Positions 1-8,719 of a stretch of 64,000 bases of DNA are shown one piece after another. Position 1 is the first letter of the stretch, and each line of letters starts with the position of its first letter. This DNA is from Oscillospiraceae bacterium (lineage in GTDB: Bacteria > Bacillota > Clostridia > Oscillospirales > Ruminococcaceae), in NCBI GenBank assembly GCA_902790675.1, contig CADASU010000002.1, positions 1-64,000 of the forward strand, written 5' to 3'. Position numbers and translations under genes: made by a program. A model generated the notes under the pieces. The model was not told the DNA's origin. It saw only the letters and a list, made by a program, of their open reading frames with translations, and did no database searches.

Positions 1-1
1 G

Positions 2-2887
2 ATCAAAGATTACGAAAACAAGAACGAGCAGACGAACAAAGAGAACGCAAACTTAAAGAACGAGATCAGCAAGCTCAACGAGAAGGTCAAAGAGCTCAAT
101 GAGAAGCTCAAATCAGAGTACGAGAACAAGCTCAACGAGCTCGAAACATTAAAGACCAAGCTCACAGAGTACGATCAGACGATCATCAAGCTCCAAGAGC
201 AGATCAAAGAGCTCACAGAAGCAAATAACCAGTTCAGCCTCTTAAAGACTGAGAACGAAAGATTAAAGAACAATTACGATAAGCAGATCAGCCAGCTCAA
301 AGCAGAGTACGATAACAAGGTCAAAGAGAACGAAATATTAAAGAACAATTATGAGAATCAGATCAACGAGCTCACAGATAAAGAGAACAAGCTCAAAGAA
401 GCAAAAGAGAACGAGCTCAAATTATTAAATCAACAGTATCAGAACAATCTCAACGAATTAAATAAGCAGCTCACAGAAGCAAAGAGCAAGTACGAGAATC
501 AGATCAACAAGCTCACAGAAGTGTACGATAACAAGGTCAAAGAGCTCAACGAATTAAATAACAATCTAATAGGTAAAACGTTTGCTAACGAAGTGATTAA
601 TGTCGTAAAATTCGATAACAAGCTCAAAGAATTAAATAACAAGTACGAGAACGAGCTCAAAGAGAAAGAGAACCAGCTCCAAGAGTTCAACAAGCTCAAT
701 GAGAAGGTCAAAAATCAAGAGAACGAGCTCAACAAGTTAAATCTCCAGCTCCAAAATAAAGAGAAGCAGCTCACAGAAGCAAATAACCAGTTCAGCCTCT
801 TAAAGACTGAGAACGAAAGATTAAAGAACAATTACGATAAGCAGCTCAACAAGCTCACAGAAGATTATAATAACGAGCTCAAAGAGAAAGAGAACCAGTT
901 CCAAGAGTTCAACAAGCTCAAAGAAGAGAACAAGAAGACGATCATCAAGCTCAACGAATTAAAGCAGAATAATGAAAAATTAAATCAACAGCTCACAGAG
1001 AACAAAACTAAGATTGCCACCTTAAAGAAAGAGAAAGAAGACTTAAAGAAGAGTTATGATGAAAGTCTCAAATTTATTAAGGATAAGTACAACAAAATGC
1101 TCGAGGATAGCAAGGAAGCCTACGAGAAAAATATTAAAGAAATGAAACAACGGCTCGGATATACAGAATATAGCGAAGGTATGGAGAAATTGAAAAAGTT
1201 TGCCCAAGAATACCTAAAGATAAATAACAAAGATGGGGTTGATTTGATTGACACTTTAATTAATGAGCATAAACAAATAATAGAAGATTTCGAAAATCTA
1301 TGGTACGATTATGATGACTTATCTAATAATAGTCAAACTAACGAATCACTGCAAAATGTATTCGACTTAATAAAAGAAAAACATGAGAAAGAGAAAAAAG
1401 ATATTAAACTAGCAAATGAGAGCGAAAAAGATAATATTATAGAAAAACATAAGAAAGAGAAAGAAGAGATTAACCTAGCAAATAAGAGAGAAAAAGATAG
1501 TATTATAGAAAAATATAAGAAAGAGAAAGAAGAGATGATACAAAAATATGATGAAATAATTGAAGAACAAAATAAACATATTCAATCGTTGAATGAAGAA
1601 AATGATGCTATAAAAAATAAGTTAAAAAAACAAACTGAAGAAATAGGAGATATAAATATGCTTAAAATGAAGATGGAAGAAGAGGCACAACAGCTTGGTG
1701 AGGATACGGCTAGAGTGCGTGAAGAATCAGAATATCTGGATGAAGAAATTGAAGAGTGGCACGAATGGAAAAAGAAAATTGTTGATGAAACTGTTAAAGA
1801 ATATAACCAGAAAGCATTGGAAAAACAAAAAGAAATAGATGAATGGCAGACTTTATGGCAAGCAAGTGAAGAAAAAAACAACATTTTGAATGAAGAACTT
1901 CTAGGATTAAGGAAAACTCTACAAAGCTACAAAAACGCTAATGAACAAGAAATTAACAATCATGTTAACAAAATTAGATTAAAGCTAAAGCCTTTGACTG
2001 AGAAAAATTCAGCTGAAAACAAAATAATGAACCAATATTTAAGAGAAAAAGATGAACATAATAGTATGAAGCATATGCCGACTAAAGAACTTGATTTTGA
2101 TATTAACTACAATGTTAGAGAAAAGGTTAAAACTCAAGTTAATAAAATTTATAATCCGGATAACAATGTGAATATAATAACTCGTAATATTGTAGAAGAC
2201 AGTGTAAAGGAAGAGGTAAATAAGTATACAGATACTGTCAAAGAAAATATGCGTTTAAAAGAACTTGTGTCTAAGCAATATAAAGATGATTTGAAGCATA
2301 AATCAGAATTTATAAAACGTGAAATAGACGCATTAAAATTAGATGACAATGATTCAAGGTTTGTAAATACTCTGATAGATGAATCCCTTAAACAAAAAGC
2401 TGAAAATCAAATTGATGAATTTTTAGAAAGTCATAATATTCTTGATGATGATGATATTAGCAAAGATAAAAAGCTTTGTGTAGACGAGTTATCATACAAG
2501 TTAGCTGGTGAGAAACTAATTAACGGATGGAAAAAAGATAAAAAATACTTAGAAGATAAATTGTCTGCGCAAAAAGAAATAAATGATAACTTGAAAACTA
2601 TGTGCAAAGACATTGAGCTACAAAAATATAAATCCGATAAAATTAAAGAACAAGAAGTAGACGAAGCTATAGGAGAATATGTTGAAAACGAAATTCTTAA
2701 GTTGAGTGAAGATAACGAAAAATTGAAATCTTTTTCAGAAAACCTCCAGACATTAGGTATTATTGATACAAGCGATAAAGCGAAGGAATATTATGGTGAA
2801 TTATATGCCGATTATATAATGGAGTGTATGCGTACCGATGTGTTGACTGAGTTGACTGAATTTTTAGAAAACAATAAAAATAATTAG
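2..2887 (+). CDS. large coiled-coil repeat protein, 5' end outside window
   Basis: The reading frame is open from the first bases of the window to the TAG at 2887, so about 961 C-terminal residues are visible; the GTG at 521 is an internal valine codon. The product is almost entirely Lys/Glu/Asn/Leu/Gln with scarcely any Pro or Gly, which predicts long coiled coils. The first ~380 residues hold low-complexity repeats, including an exact 77 bp repeat. Residues 459-513 carry two and a half 22-residue units with a 66 bp DNA period. The last ~450 residues are less repetitive, acidic and helical. No signal peptide, membrane segment, P-loop or known enzyme motif is visible. Codons of the first 1.1 kb (CTC, GAG, AAG, AAC, ATC) differ from the TTA/GAA/AAA/AAT style of the rest. 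A structural or filament-like role is a guess; I do not recognise a family. Confidence 0.85.
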   Translation: MKDYENKNEQTNKENANLKNEISKLNEKVKELNEKLKSEYENKLNELETLKTKLTEYDQTIIKLQEQIKELTEANNQFSLLKTENERLKNNYDKQISQLKAEYDNKVKENEILKNNYENQINELTDKENKLKEAKENELKLLNQQYQNNLNELNKQLTEAKSKYENQINKLTEVYDNKVKELNELNNNLIGKTFANEVINVVKFDNKLKELNNKYENELKEKENQLQEFNKLNEKVKNQENELNKLNLQLQNKEKQLTEANNQFSLLKTENERLKNNYDKQLNKLTEDYNNELKEKENQFQEFNKLKEENKKTIIKLNELKQNNEKLNQQLTENKTKIATLKKEKEDLKKSYDESLKFIKDKYNKMLEDSKEAYEKNIKEMKQRLGYTEYSEGMEKLKKFAQEYLKINNKDGVDLIDTLINEHKQIIEDFENLWYDYDDLSNNSQTNESLQNVFDLIKEKHEKEKKDIKLANESEKDNIIEKHKKEKEEINLANKREKDSIIEKYKKEKEEMIQKYDEIIEEQNKHIQSLNEENDAIKNKLKKQTEEIGDINMLKMKMEEEAQQLGEDTARVREESEYLDEEIEEWHEWKKKIVDETVKEYNQKALEKQKEIDEWQTLWQASEEKNNILNEELLGLRKTLQSYKNANEQEINNHVNKIRLKLKPLTEKNSAENKIMNQYLREKDEHNSMKHMPTKELDFDINYNVREKVKTQVNKIYNPDNNVNIITRNIVEDSVKEEVNKYTDTVKENMRLKELVSKQYKDDLKHKSEFIKREIDALKLDDNDSRFVNTLIDESLKQKAENQIDEFLESHNILDDDDISKDKKLCVDELSYKLAGEKLINGWKKDKKYLEDKLSAQKEINDNLKTMCKDIELQKYKSDKIKEQEVDEAIGEYVENEILKLSEDNEKLKSFSENLQTLGIIDTSDKAKEYYGELYADYIMECMRTDVLTELTEFLENNKNN
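210..286 (+). repeat. 77 bp direct repeat, copy 1
   Basis: Identical to 768..844 at an offset of 558 bp, which is a multiple of three, so both copies encode the same peptide (about residues 70-95 and 256-281 of the visible part). It lies in the GC-richer coiled-coil part of the gene. Confidence 0.9.
768..844 (+). repeat. 77 bp direct repeat, copy 2
   Basis: Second copy of the exact repeat at 210..286. A shorter near-repeat pair lies around it: 27 identical bases at 650..676 and 872..898, continuing with single mismatches. This points to recent duplication inside the gene. Confidence 0.9.
1376..1540 (+). repeat. 66 bp tandem repeat, 2.5 copies
   Basis: Units begin at 1376, 1442 and 1508 with a codon triplet for EKH, EKH and EKY. 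Each full unit encodes 22 residues (EKHxKEKxxI..LAN..EKD.II); the third breaks off after KKEKEEM. The period is in frame and keeps the helix going. It is separate from the upstream 77 bp repeat and uses ordinary AT-rich codons. Confidence 0.85.
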
Positions 2888-2890
2888 ATA

Positions 2891-2931
2891 AAGACTAGCA
2901 CAAATAAAAAATGTTGTGCTAGTCTTTTTTT
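2891..2931 (+). terminator. rho-independent terminator after coiled-coil gene
   Basis: Perfect 13 bp stem AAGACTAGCACAA / TTGTGCTAGTCTT (2891-2903, 2914-2926) with a 10 nt loop, followed by a T run. It separates the coiled-coil gene from the tRNA. Confidence 0.93.
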
Positions 2932-2945
2932 ATATGGTTTTTTAC

Positions 2946-2974
2946 TTGAAAAATTATTGTTTTTGTGTTAAAAT
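2946..2974 (+). promoter_or_regulatory. SigA-type promoter for tRNA-Pro
   Basis: TTGAAA at 2946-2951 and TAAAAT at 2969-2974 with a 17 bp spacer. The predicted start is about 13 bp before the tRNA 5' end. Confidence 0.7.
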
Positions 2975-2993
2975 GTGCTAGGTTGGTTTAGAA

Positions 2994-3070
2994 CTGGGTG
3001 TAGCGCAGCTAGGTAGCGCGCCATCTTGGGGAGGTGGAGGTCGCGAGTTCAAATCTCGTCACTCAGACCA
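2994..3070 (+). tRNA. tRNA-Pro (anticodon GGG)
   Basis: Folds as a canonical cloverleaf: acceptor CTGGGTG/CACTCAG with one G-U pair, D stem GCGC/GCGC, anticodon stem CCATC/GGTGG around loop TTGGGGA, and T arm GCGAG-TTCAAAT-CTCGT. Discriminator A and CCA are encoded (3068-3070). The loop places GGG at positions 34-36, so it reads CCC and CCU; G37 is usual for proline tRNAs. It stands alone behind its own promoter, and no terminator is evident before metG. Confidence 0.95.
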
Positions 3071-3208
3071 GTTTAGTCTTACAGTGTTGTGATGCTGCAA
3101 ATTTGTTTGTTGGCGTTATGACACTTTTGCTGTTGCTTTTAAAAGTTTAATTATGTTTGCGAGTAAATAATATTTAATGCCATATATTTTTTAGAGAGGT
3201 TGATGATT

Positions 3209-5131
3209 GTGAATAAGAAATTTTATATAACAACTGCTATAACATATGCTTCTAGAAAACCGCATGTTGGAAATACATATGAGATAATTTTTTCTGATGC
3301 AATTGCTCGTTTTAAGAGGATGCAGGGATATGATGTTCATTTTTGCACTGGAACTGATGAACATGGTCAAAAAATTGAAGAATTAGCAAAAAAAGAGGGA
3401 ATAGAGCCTAAGAAGTATGTTGATATGATTTCATCTCAAATAAAAGAAATTTGGGATAAGATGAACGCATCTTACGATACATTTATAAGAACAACCGATA
3501 AACACCATATTGATGTTGTTCAGAAAATTTTTAAGAAGTTATATGATAATGGAGATATATATTTAAGCAAATATGAGGGTTGGTATTGTATTCCATGTGA
3601 GTCGTTTTGGACAGATACTCAGTTAGTAGATGGAAAATGTCCCGATTGTCATAGAAAAGTTAATAAAACAAAAGAAGATGCTTACTTTTTCAGAATGAGT
3701 AAATATCAAGGGAAGCTGATGAAATATATAAGAGACAATATAGATTTTATTATGCCAAAATCTCGTGAAAATGAAATCATCAATAATTTTTTAAAACCAG
3801 GTCTACAAGATTTGTGTATTTCGAGAAAGTCGTTTAAATGGGGAATACCAGTAAGTTTTGATCCAGATCACGTTGTTTATGTGTGGCTTGATGCTTTGGT
3901 TAACTATATAACAGCTATTGGCTATGATCCAGATAGATCTAGCGATAAATTTCAAAACCTTTGGCCTGCAGATCTTCATGTAATTGGAAAAGATATATTA
4001 AGATTTCATACAGTTTATTGGCCTATAATATTGATGGCTTTAGATCTGCCTTTGCCTAAACAAATATTTGGGCATCCTTGGCTTTTGGCTGGAACGAGCA
4101 AAATGAGTAAATCTGTTGGAAATGTGATGTATGCTGATGATTTATCAGAGTTGTTTTCGGTTGATGCAATAAGATTTTATTTATTAAGCTCAATGCCATA
4201 TTCTCACGACGGCTCTATAACATATGATACTATAATTTCAACATGGAATTCGGAGCTTGCAAACACGTTAGGAAATTTAGTTAAGCGTACTTGTGATATG
4301 ATTTGTAAATATTTTGATGGTGTAATTCCAGAGGTAGATGTTGAGACTGAACTGGATGATGAACTAAAGTCTTTTTGTGTTTCATCGTTTAAAAAGTATG
4401 AAAAATTAATGAACGAATATAAAGTGTCGGATGCTATATTTGCGGTAATGTCTTTAGCTAGGAGAGCCAACAAATATATTGATGAAACTACTCCATGGAT
4501 TCTGATTAAAGATACAAAAGATCATGGCAGATTGAAAACAGTTTTATATAATTTAATGGAGAGCATAAGATTCATTAGTGTTATGTTAAAGCCAATTATG
4601 CCACAAGCTGCTGAAGATATTTTAAAACAAATTTGTAGTGATTATAATAGCTTTGATTCTTTAAAACAGTTTGGAAAATTAAAATCTGGAGTAAAGATAG
4701 AAAAACCTCAAATTTTATTTAATAGAATAGATGAGGCTAAGAAATTAAAGGAAATTGAACAATTTAATCATGATAATAATGCTGAATTAGAAAGCTTACC
4801 AGAAAATCTTATAACAATAAATGATTTTTCAAAAGTTAGTTTGAAGGTTTTTGAAGTTTTGGAGTGTGAGAAGTTAAAGAAGTCAAAGAAATTATTGAAA
4901 TTATATTTGGACGGTGGAAATAAGCAAATACAGGTTGTTTCTGGAATTGCAAATTGGTATGAACCAGAGGCGTTAATAGGCAAAAAAGTTATTGTTGTGG
5001 CTAATTTAAAACCAGCTAAGATTTGTGGAGAGGAAAGCCAGGGAATGATATTAGCGGCTGATGCTAGTGAAGATGATGTAAGGGTTATATTTGTTGATTC
5101 ATCTGTTCCAAATGGCTCAGAAATACATTAG
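3209..5131 (+). CDS. metG: methionine--tRNA ligase
   Basis: Charges tRNA-Met with methionine in the cytoplasm. About 640 residues, the usual length of the bacterial form with a C-terminal tRNA-binding domain. The HIGH-type signature is PHVGN near residue 18. A zinc knuckle follows near residues 125-150 (CIPC and CPDC). KMSKS appears as SKMSKSVGN near residue 296. The last ~110 residues from INDFSKVSLKV form the Trbp111/EMAP-like OB fold used for dimerisation and tRNA binding. Start choice: AGAGAGG at 3193-3199 lies 9 nt before GTG 3209; ATG 3203 and TTG 3200 are in frame but too close. tatD and tadA follow on the same strand, and metG-tatD is a common pair in Firmicutes. Confidence 0.97.
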   Translation: MNKKFYITTAITYASRKPHVGNTYEIIFSDAIARFKRMQGYDVHFCTGTDEHGQKIEELAKKEGIEPKKYVDMISSQIKEIWDKMNASYDTFIRTTDKHHIDVVQKIFKKLYDNGDIYLSKYEGWYCIPCESFWTDTQLVDGKCPDCHRKVNKTKEDAYFFRMSKYQGKLMKYIRDNIDFIMPKSRENEIINNFLKPGLQDLCISRKSFKWGIPVSFDPDHVVYVWLDALVNYITAIGYDPDRSSDKFQNLWPADLHVIGKDILRFHTVYWPIILMALDLPLPKQIFGHPWLLAGTSKMSKSVGNVMYADDLSELFSVDAIRFYLLSSMPYSHDGSITYDTIISTWNSELANTLGNLVKRTCDMICKYFDGVIPEVDVETELDDELKSFCVSSFKKYEKLMNEYKVSDAIFAVMSLARRANKYIDETTPWILIKDTKDHGRLKTVLYNLMESIRFISVMLKPIMPQAAEDILKQICSDYNSFDSLKQFGKLKSGVKIEKPQILFNRIDEAKKLKEIEQFNHDNNAELESLPENLITINDFSKVSLKVFEVLECEKLKKSKKLLKLYLDGGNKQIQVVSGIANWYEPEALIGKKVIVVANLKPAKICGEESQGMILAADASEDDVRVIFVDSSVPNGSEIH

Positions 5132-5164
5132 TTATTAGAAATGTAAAAAGAGGTATGTGAAATT

Positions 5165-5944
5165 ATGAATAATTTAGTTGGGATTTTTGATACACATGCT
5201 CATTATGATGATGTAAAATTTTGTGATACAAGAGACGATTTGCTGTCTTCAATGAACAAAGATGGAGTATCTTATATATGTAATGTTGGCTCTGATTTGA
5301 AAAGCTCTGAAACTTCTATAGAATTAGCGAGTAAATATGAATTTATATATTCTGCTGTTGGAGTCCATCCCGAAAGCATTTATGATTTGCCTCATGACTG
5401 GCTGAATAGAGTTGAAAATTTGGCTAAACAAGATAAAGTTGTTGCTGTTGGAGAAATAGGGCTGGATTACCATTATCCGGACTATTCTAAGAAAAAACAA
5501 TTTGATGCGTTTGAAAGACAGCTAGATTTAGCTAAAAATTTAAAAAAACCTGTAATAATCCACAGTAGAGATGCCGTTGAAGACACAATATCTATATTAA
5601 AAAATTTTCCTGAAATTAGTGGGGTTATTCATTGTTTTTCTGGCAGCGCAGAAGTTGCATGTAAATATATAGAGATGGGTTGGTATATTGGATTTACTGG
5701 TGTGGTTACGTTTAAAAATGCAAAGAAAGCAGTGGAAGCAGTGAGAGTTGTTCCAACAGAAAAAATTGTAATTGAAACCGACTGTCCTTATATGGCTCCC
5801 GAGCCTTGGCGTGGGAGATGTTGTAATTCTAAGATGCTTGTTTCAGTTGCAACTAAGATTGCATCTATAAAAAACCTATTGCCGCAAGAAATTGTAGATA
5901 TTACTAGAAAAAATGCATTCGAATTATATAGAATAAATGTATAA
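5165..5944 (+). CDS. tatD: TatD family metal-dependent deoxyribonuclease
   Basis: Predicted 3'-5' DNA exonuclease/hydrolase with a TIM-barrel amidohydrolase fold, involved in DNA turnover or repair. The metal ligands are visible in order: HAH near residue 11 (DTHAHYD), Glu in GEIGLDYHY, His in IHSRD, His in IHCFSGS and Asp in ETDCPY. Length 259 residues is standard. It starts at ATG 5165 behind GAGGTATGTG, 33 bp after metG, and is probably cotranscribed with it. Substrate is not predictable from sequence. Confidence 0.93.
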   Translation: MNNLVGIFDTHAHYDDVKFCDTRDDLLSSMNKDGVSYICNVGSDLKSSETSIELASKYEFIYSAVGVHPESIYDLPHDWLNRVENLAKQDKVVAVGEIGLDYHYPDYSKKKQFDAFERQLDLAKNLKKPVIIHSRDAVEDTISILKNFPEISGVIHCFSGSAEVACKYIEMGWYIGFTGVVTFKNAKKAVEAVRVVPTEKIVIETDCPYMAPEPWRGRCCNSKMLVSVATKIASIKNLLPQEIVDITRKNAFELYRINV

Positions 5945-6018
5945 AATATCTTGTGTTCATATTTAGCCTAGCAATGTAAAGTTATGGTAAAAATAGAATT
6001 TTGGTGGTGATATATAAT

Positions 6019-6480
6019 TTGGATGATGATAAATATATGCAAGTGGCTATCGAAGAGGCTAAAATTGCAGCTAGTATGGGAGAAATACCTGTTGGGGCTG
6101 TTGTGGTTGTTGGGGATAATATAGTTTCAACAGGATATAACAGGCGAGAAATGCTCAATAATTCCTTGGCACATGCTGAGATAGTTGCTATAAATTCAGC
6201 GTGCAATAAGCTTAGTTCTTGGAGGCTGTTGAATTCAACAATATATGTTACCTTAGAGCCTTGTGCAATGTGTGCTGGAGCTATAATAAATTCTAGAATT
6301 GAAAAAGTTGTTTTTGGTGCTCATGATCCGAAGGCGGGTTCTTTCGGGTCTTTGGTGAATTTGTCAGAGCTATCTTATAATCATAGGCCACAAATTATAT
6401 CTGGTGTATGTGAAAAAGAGTGCGGGAAATTATTATCTAGTTTTTTTAAAGAACTCAGAAAAAAGAAAAAATCATTGTGA
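6019..6480 (+). CDS. tadA: tRNA-specific adenosine-34 deaminase
   Basis: Converts A34 of tRNA-Arg(ACG) to inosine. It has the zinc cytidine/adenosine deaminase signature: HAE near residue 53 (LAHAEIVAI) and PCAMC near residue 81, plus the N-terminal PVGAVVV strand. About 153 residues, typical. Start is uncertain: GGTGGTG at 6003-6009 sits about 9 nt before TTG 6019, giving MDDDKYMQVAIEEA; in-frame upstream TTG/GTG codons at 6001-6009 overlap that site, and ATG 6037 is also possible. Its 3' end overlaps that of convergent cca by 9 bp, leaving no room for an ordinary terminator. Confidence 0.93.
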   Translation: MDDDKYMQVAIEEAKIAASMGEIPVGAVVVVGDNIVSTGYNRREMLNNSLAHAEIVAINSACNKLSSWRLLNSTIYVTLEPCAMCAGAIINSRIEKVVFGAHDPKAGSFGSLVNLSELSYNHRPQIISGVCEKECGKLLSSFFKELRKKKKSL

Positions 6481-7791
6481 ATATTTTGATTTGTTTTGTT
6501 TTGCAAATTCTATTAAGTCTGTTTTTATGTTTTGCAATTTTCCATCTATGACTTTATTTAAAATAATATTCAGGGTTTTTCCTATATTAGGGCCTTGATT
6601 GTAGCCTAATTTTATTAGATCTGTTCCGCTTATTTTCATTTTTTTATGTGAATAGCAAATGTCTTTTTGAATCACTTCGTCTAATAGGTTCTCTGCTGCT
6701 ATTATTTTTATGTGTGGAGTTCCTATTGTTTTTAAATATGCTTTTTTTAGTTTTAATATTAATGAATAAGTTTTAATATCTATTTTGTTTAAGACTTTGC
6801 ATGTTTCATTTATATTTAAAGGCGTAAATATATTTTGATATTTAATTATTTTTGAAGTTTGCTCTATATATTTTTTCGGTATTTTTAAATTTAATGATAT
6901 TTTATTGAAAATTTGCATGCTTTTGTTTTCATAATCTTTGCAAATGCCTAATTTGCTATGATTTTCATATATTCCAATATGTCTGAAAAGAACGGCCAAT
7001 CTTAAAATTATTAAATGATCGCAATTTGATAATGTATTTAAAGCTAGTTCCCATAATGATGAAAATTTAACATTTTGTTTAATTGGAATTTTTAAATATT
7101 TAAGCTCAGGAATTATTTTAAAAAATATGAGTTCAAAATTACTTAGTGATTTTTGTGCATGCTTTCCATTTAATATTTTTAAAAACTCGGAACAAATTCT
7201 TTCTGAAGATAAAAATTTTAATAAATGACCGTTTTGATATATTGCTTTTTTTGTTTTTTCTTCTATATTAAATCCATATACTGATTGAAAGCGAATTCCG
7301 CGCAGAATTCTTAATGCGTCTTGTTTAATTTTATCAGAGGGATTATTAATACAGCGAATAAGCTTAGAGTTTAGGTCATTTATGCCATTAAAAAAGTCGA
7401 CAATTCCATCATTTGGATTATATGCAATTGCGTTTATTGTAAAATCTCTTCTGCTAAGGTCTTCCCTCAAATTGTTTACAAATAAAATTTTTGTGGGTTT
7501 TCTATGATTGCAATATTTTAATTCTTTTCTATATGTTGTTATTTCAAAAACTATATTATTTATATTTATTGTAACAGTTCCATATTTTATTCCTGACATA
7601 TCCATTTTAAAATTGGAAAAGATGTTTTTAATTTCGATTGGTTTTGCGTTAGTGCATATGTCCCAATCTTTTGGTTTTATATGCAACAAGCAATCTCTAA
7701 CACATCCTCCGACAATAAATGCTTCAAATTTGTTTTTTTCTAATTTGTTTATTATAAAAATTAATTCATTGGGTAATTTAGAAAAAAACAT
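6472..7791 (-). CDS. cca: CCA tRNA nucleotidyltransferase
   Basis: Adds or repairs the 3' CCA of tRNAs. Class II nucleotidyltransferase: the head signature VGGCVRDCL lies near residues 27-35 and the metal-binding DWD near 43-45. RRDFTINAIAYNP follows near residue 112, then a helical RNA-binding region with the RILRGIRFQ motif. 439 residues is normal. Start ATG 7791 has AAAGGAG 9 nt upstream. It is a single gene on the minus strand between two plus-strand units, overlapping tadA at the 3' end. No separate poly(A)-polymerase feature is visible, so CCA addition is the better call. Confidence 0.93.
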   Translation of the reverse strand: MFFSKLPNELIFIINKLEKNKFEAFIVGGCVRDCLLHIKPKDWDICTNAKPIEIKNIFSNFKMDMSGIKYGTVTININNIVFEITTYRKELKYCNHRKPTKILFVNNLREDLSRRDFTINAIAYNPNDGIVDFFNGINDLNSKLIRCINNPSDKIKQDALRILRGIRFQSVYGFNIEEKTKKAIYQNGHLLKFLSSERICSEFLKILNGKHAQKSLSNFELIFFKIIPELKYLKIPIKQNVKFSSLWELALNTLSNCDHLIILRLAVLFRHIGIYENHSKLGICKDYENKSMQIFNKISLNLKIPKKYIEQTSKIIKYQNIFTPLNINETCKVLNKIDIKTYSLILKLKKAYLKTIGTPHIKIIAAENLLDEVIQKDICYSHKKMKISGTDLIKLGYNQGPNIGKTLNIILNKVIDGKLQNIKTDLIEFAKQNKSKYSQ

Positions 7792-7941
7792 AATAAAAAA
7801 CTCCTTTTATTTTTTGCTTTGCTAATATGTTTTTGTACTTATATAGTGTATCATATATATTTAAAATTTCTACACATAAATATTCAAAATCTTTCATAAA
7901 ACACTTTAAATATGTTTGGTTTAATATATAGCAAAAATTTG

Positions 7942-7970
7942 TTGTCTATGATAATTAAGTATGGTATAAT
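7942..7970 (+). promoter_or_regulatory. SigA-type promoter for trmK operon
   Basis: TTGTCT at 7942-7947 and TATAAT at 7965-7970 with a 17 bp spacer, about 60 bp before trmK. Confidence 0.65.
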
Positions 7971-8029
7971 GTCAGTTATATTGTTGTGATTATTAATTGA
8001 TTTTTAATTTAAAAATTTATTTAGGAGAT

Positions 8030-8719
8030 ATGGAAAGCGTTTTGAAAAAATATTTATGTTTATCAAACAGATTAAAAGCAATTGCTAACTTAGTTAGTGG
8101 GAACGTTGCTGCTGACGTAGGATGCGATCATGCATATCTTTCTATATTTTTAGCTATGCATAAATGTGACTATGTTTATGCTACAGATGTTAGAGAGAAG
8201 CCTTTGGAAAGGGCAAAAGAAAATATAAAAAAGTATGGAGTAGAAGATAAAATAAAACTAATTTTGACTGATGGTCTTTCTAATGTTCCGCCAAGTGTAG
8301 ATACAGTAATTGCTTCTGGAATGGGCGGAAAATTAATAGAACGTATAGTTTTTGAGCAAGATTGGCTGAAAAACAAGGATAAACATTTGATTCTCCAGCC
8401 ACAAACGTTTTTAATGGAACTTAGGCAAAAGTTATATTTAAATGGCTATGAAATAGAGTCCGAATATCCTGTTATTGAATTTGATAAAAGCTATTGTATT
8501 ATTAGTGCTAGATATTCTGGTTGTGTAAGAAATATAAGTTTAAAAGATGCTGTTATTGGCAGAATAAACGATTCAAATTCAAAATATGCATCTGAATTTT
8601 TGATGCGTAGATATAAAAAATATAAAAAAGCGTTAGATGGATTGCGCATATCGGGGTTAGATAAGCAAAAAATTGATAAGTATGAAAAAATATGTAATAT
8701 ATTATCTGAATGGAAGTGA
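8030..8719 (+). CDS. trmK: tRNA (adenine(22)-N(1))-methyltransferase
   Basis: SAM-dependent enzyme that makes m1A22 in bacterial tRNAs. Motif I is ADVGCDHAYLSIFLA near residue 26; the family motif SGMGGKLI follows near residue 96, with a C-terminal helical region. About 229 residues. The start is ambiguous: AGGAG (8023-8027) is only 2 nt from ATG 8030 and 14 nt from TTG 8042, while the frame extends to 7997 without a ribosome site. It overlaps the next gene (NIF3-like) by about 10 bp; this pairing is conserved in Firmicutes, where it usually follows dnaG and rpoD, which are not here. Confidence 0.92.
   Translation: MESVLKKYLCLSNRLKAIANLVSGNVAADVGCDHAYLSIFLAMHKCDYVYATDVREKPLERAKENIKKYGVEDKIKLILTDGLSNVPPSVDTVIASGMGGKLIERIVFEQDWLKNKDKHLILQPQTFLMELRQKLYLNGYEIESEYPVIEFDKSYCIISARYSGCVRNISLKDAVIGRINDSNSKYASEFLMRRYKKYKKALDGLRISGLDKQKIDKYEKICNILSEWK

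Noticed and set aside
521..523. GTG at 521 as the start of the coiled-coil gene
   Set aside because: The same frame is open to the window edge with the same repeat type and no ribosome site before 521; it is an internal Val codon.
499..711. Minus-strand frames opposite the coiled-coil gene and other large genes
   Set aside because: They are Ser/Leu/Phe-rich shadows of Lys/Glu/Asn-rich coding sequence without ribosome sites.
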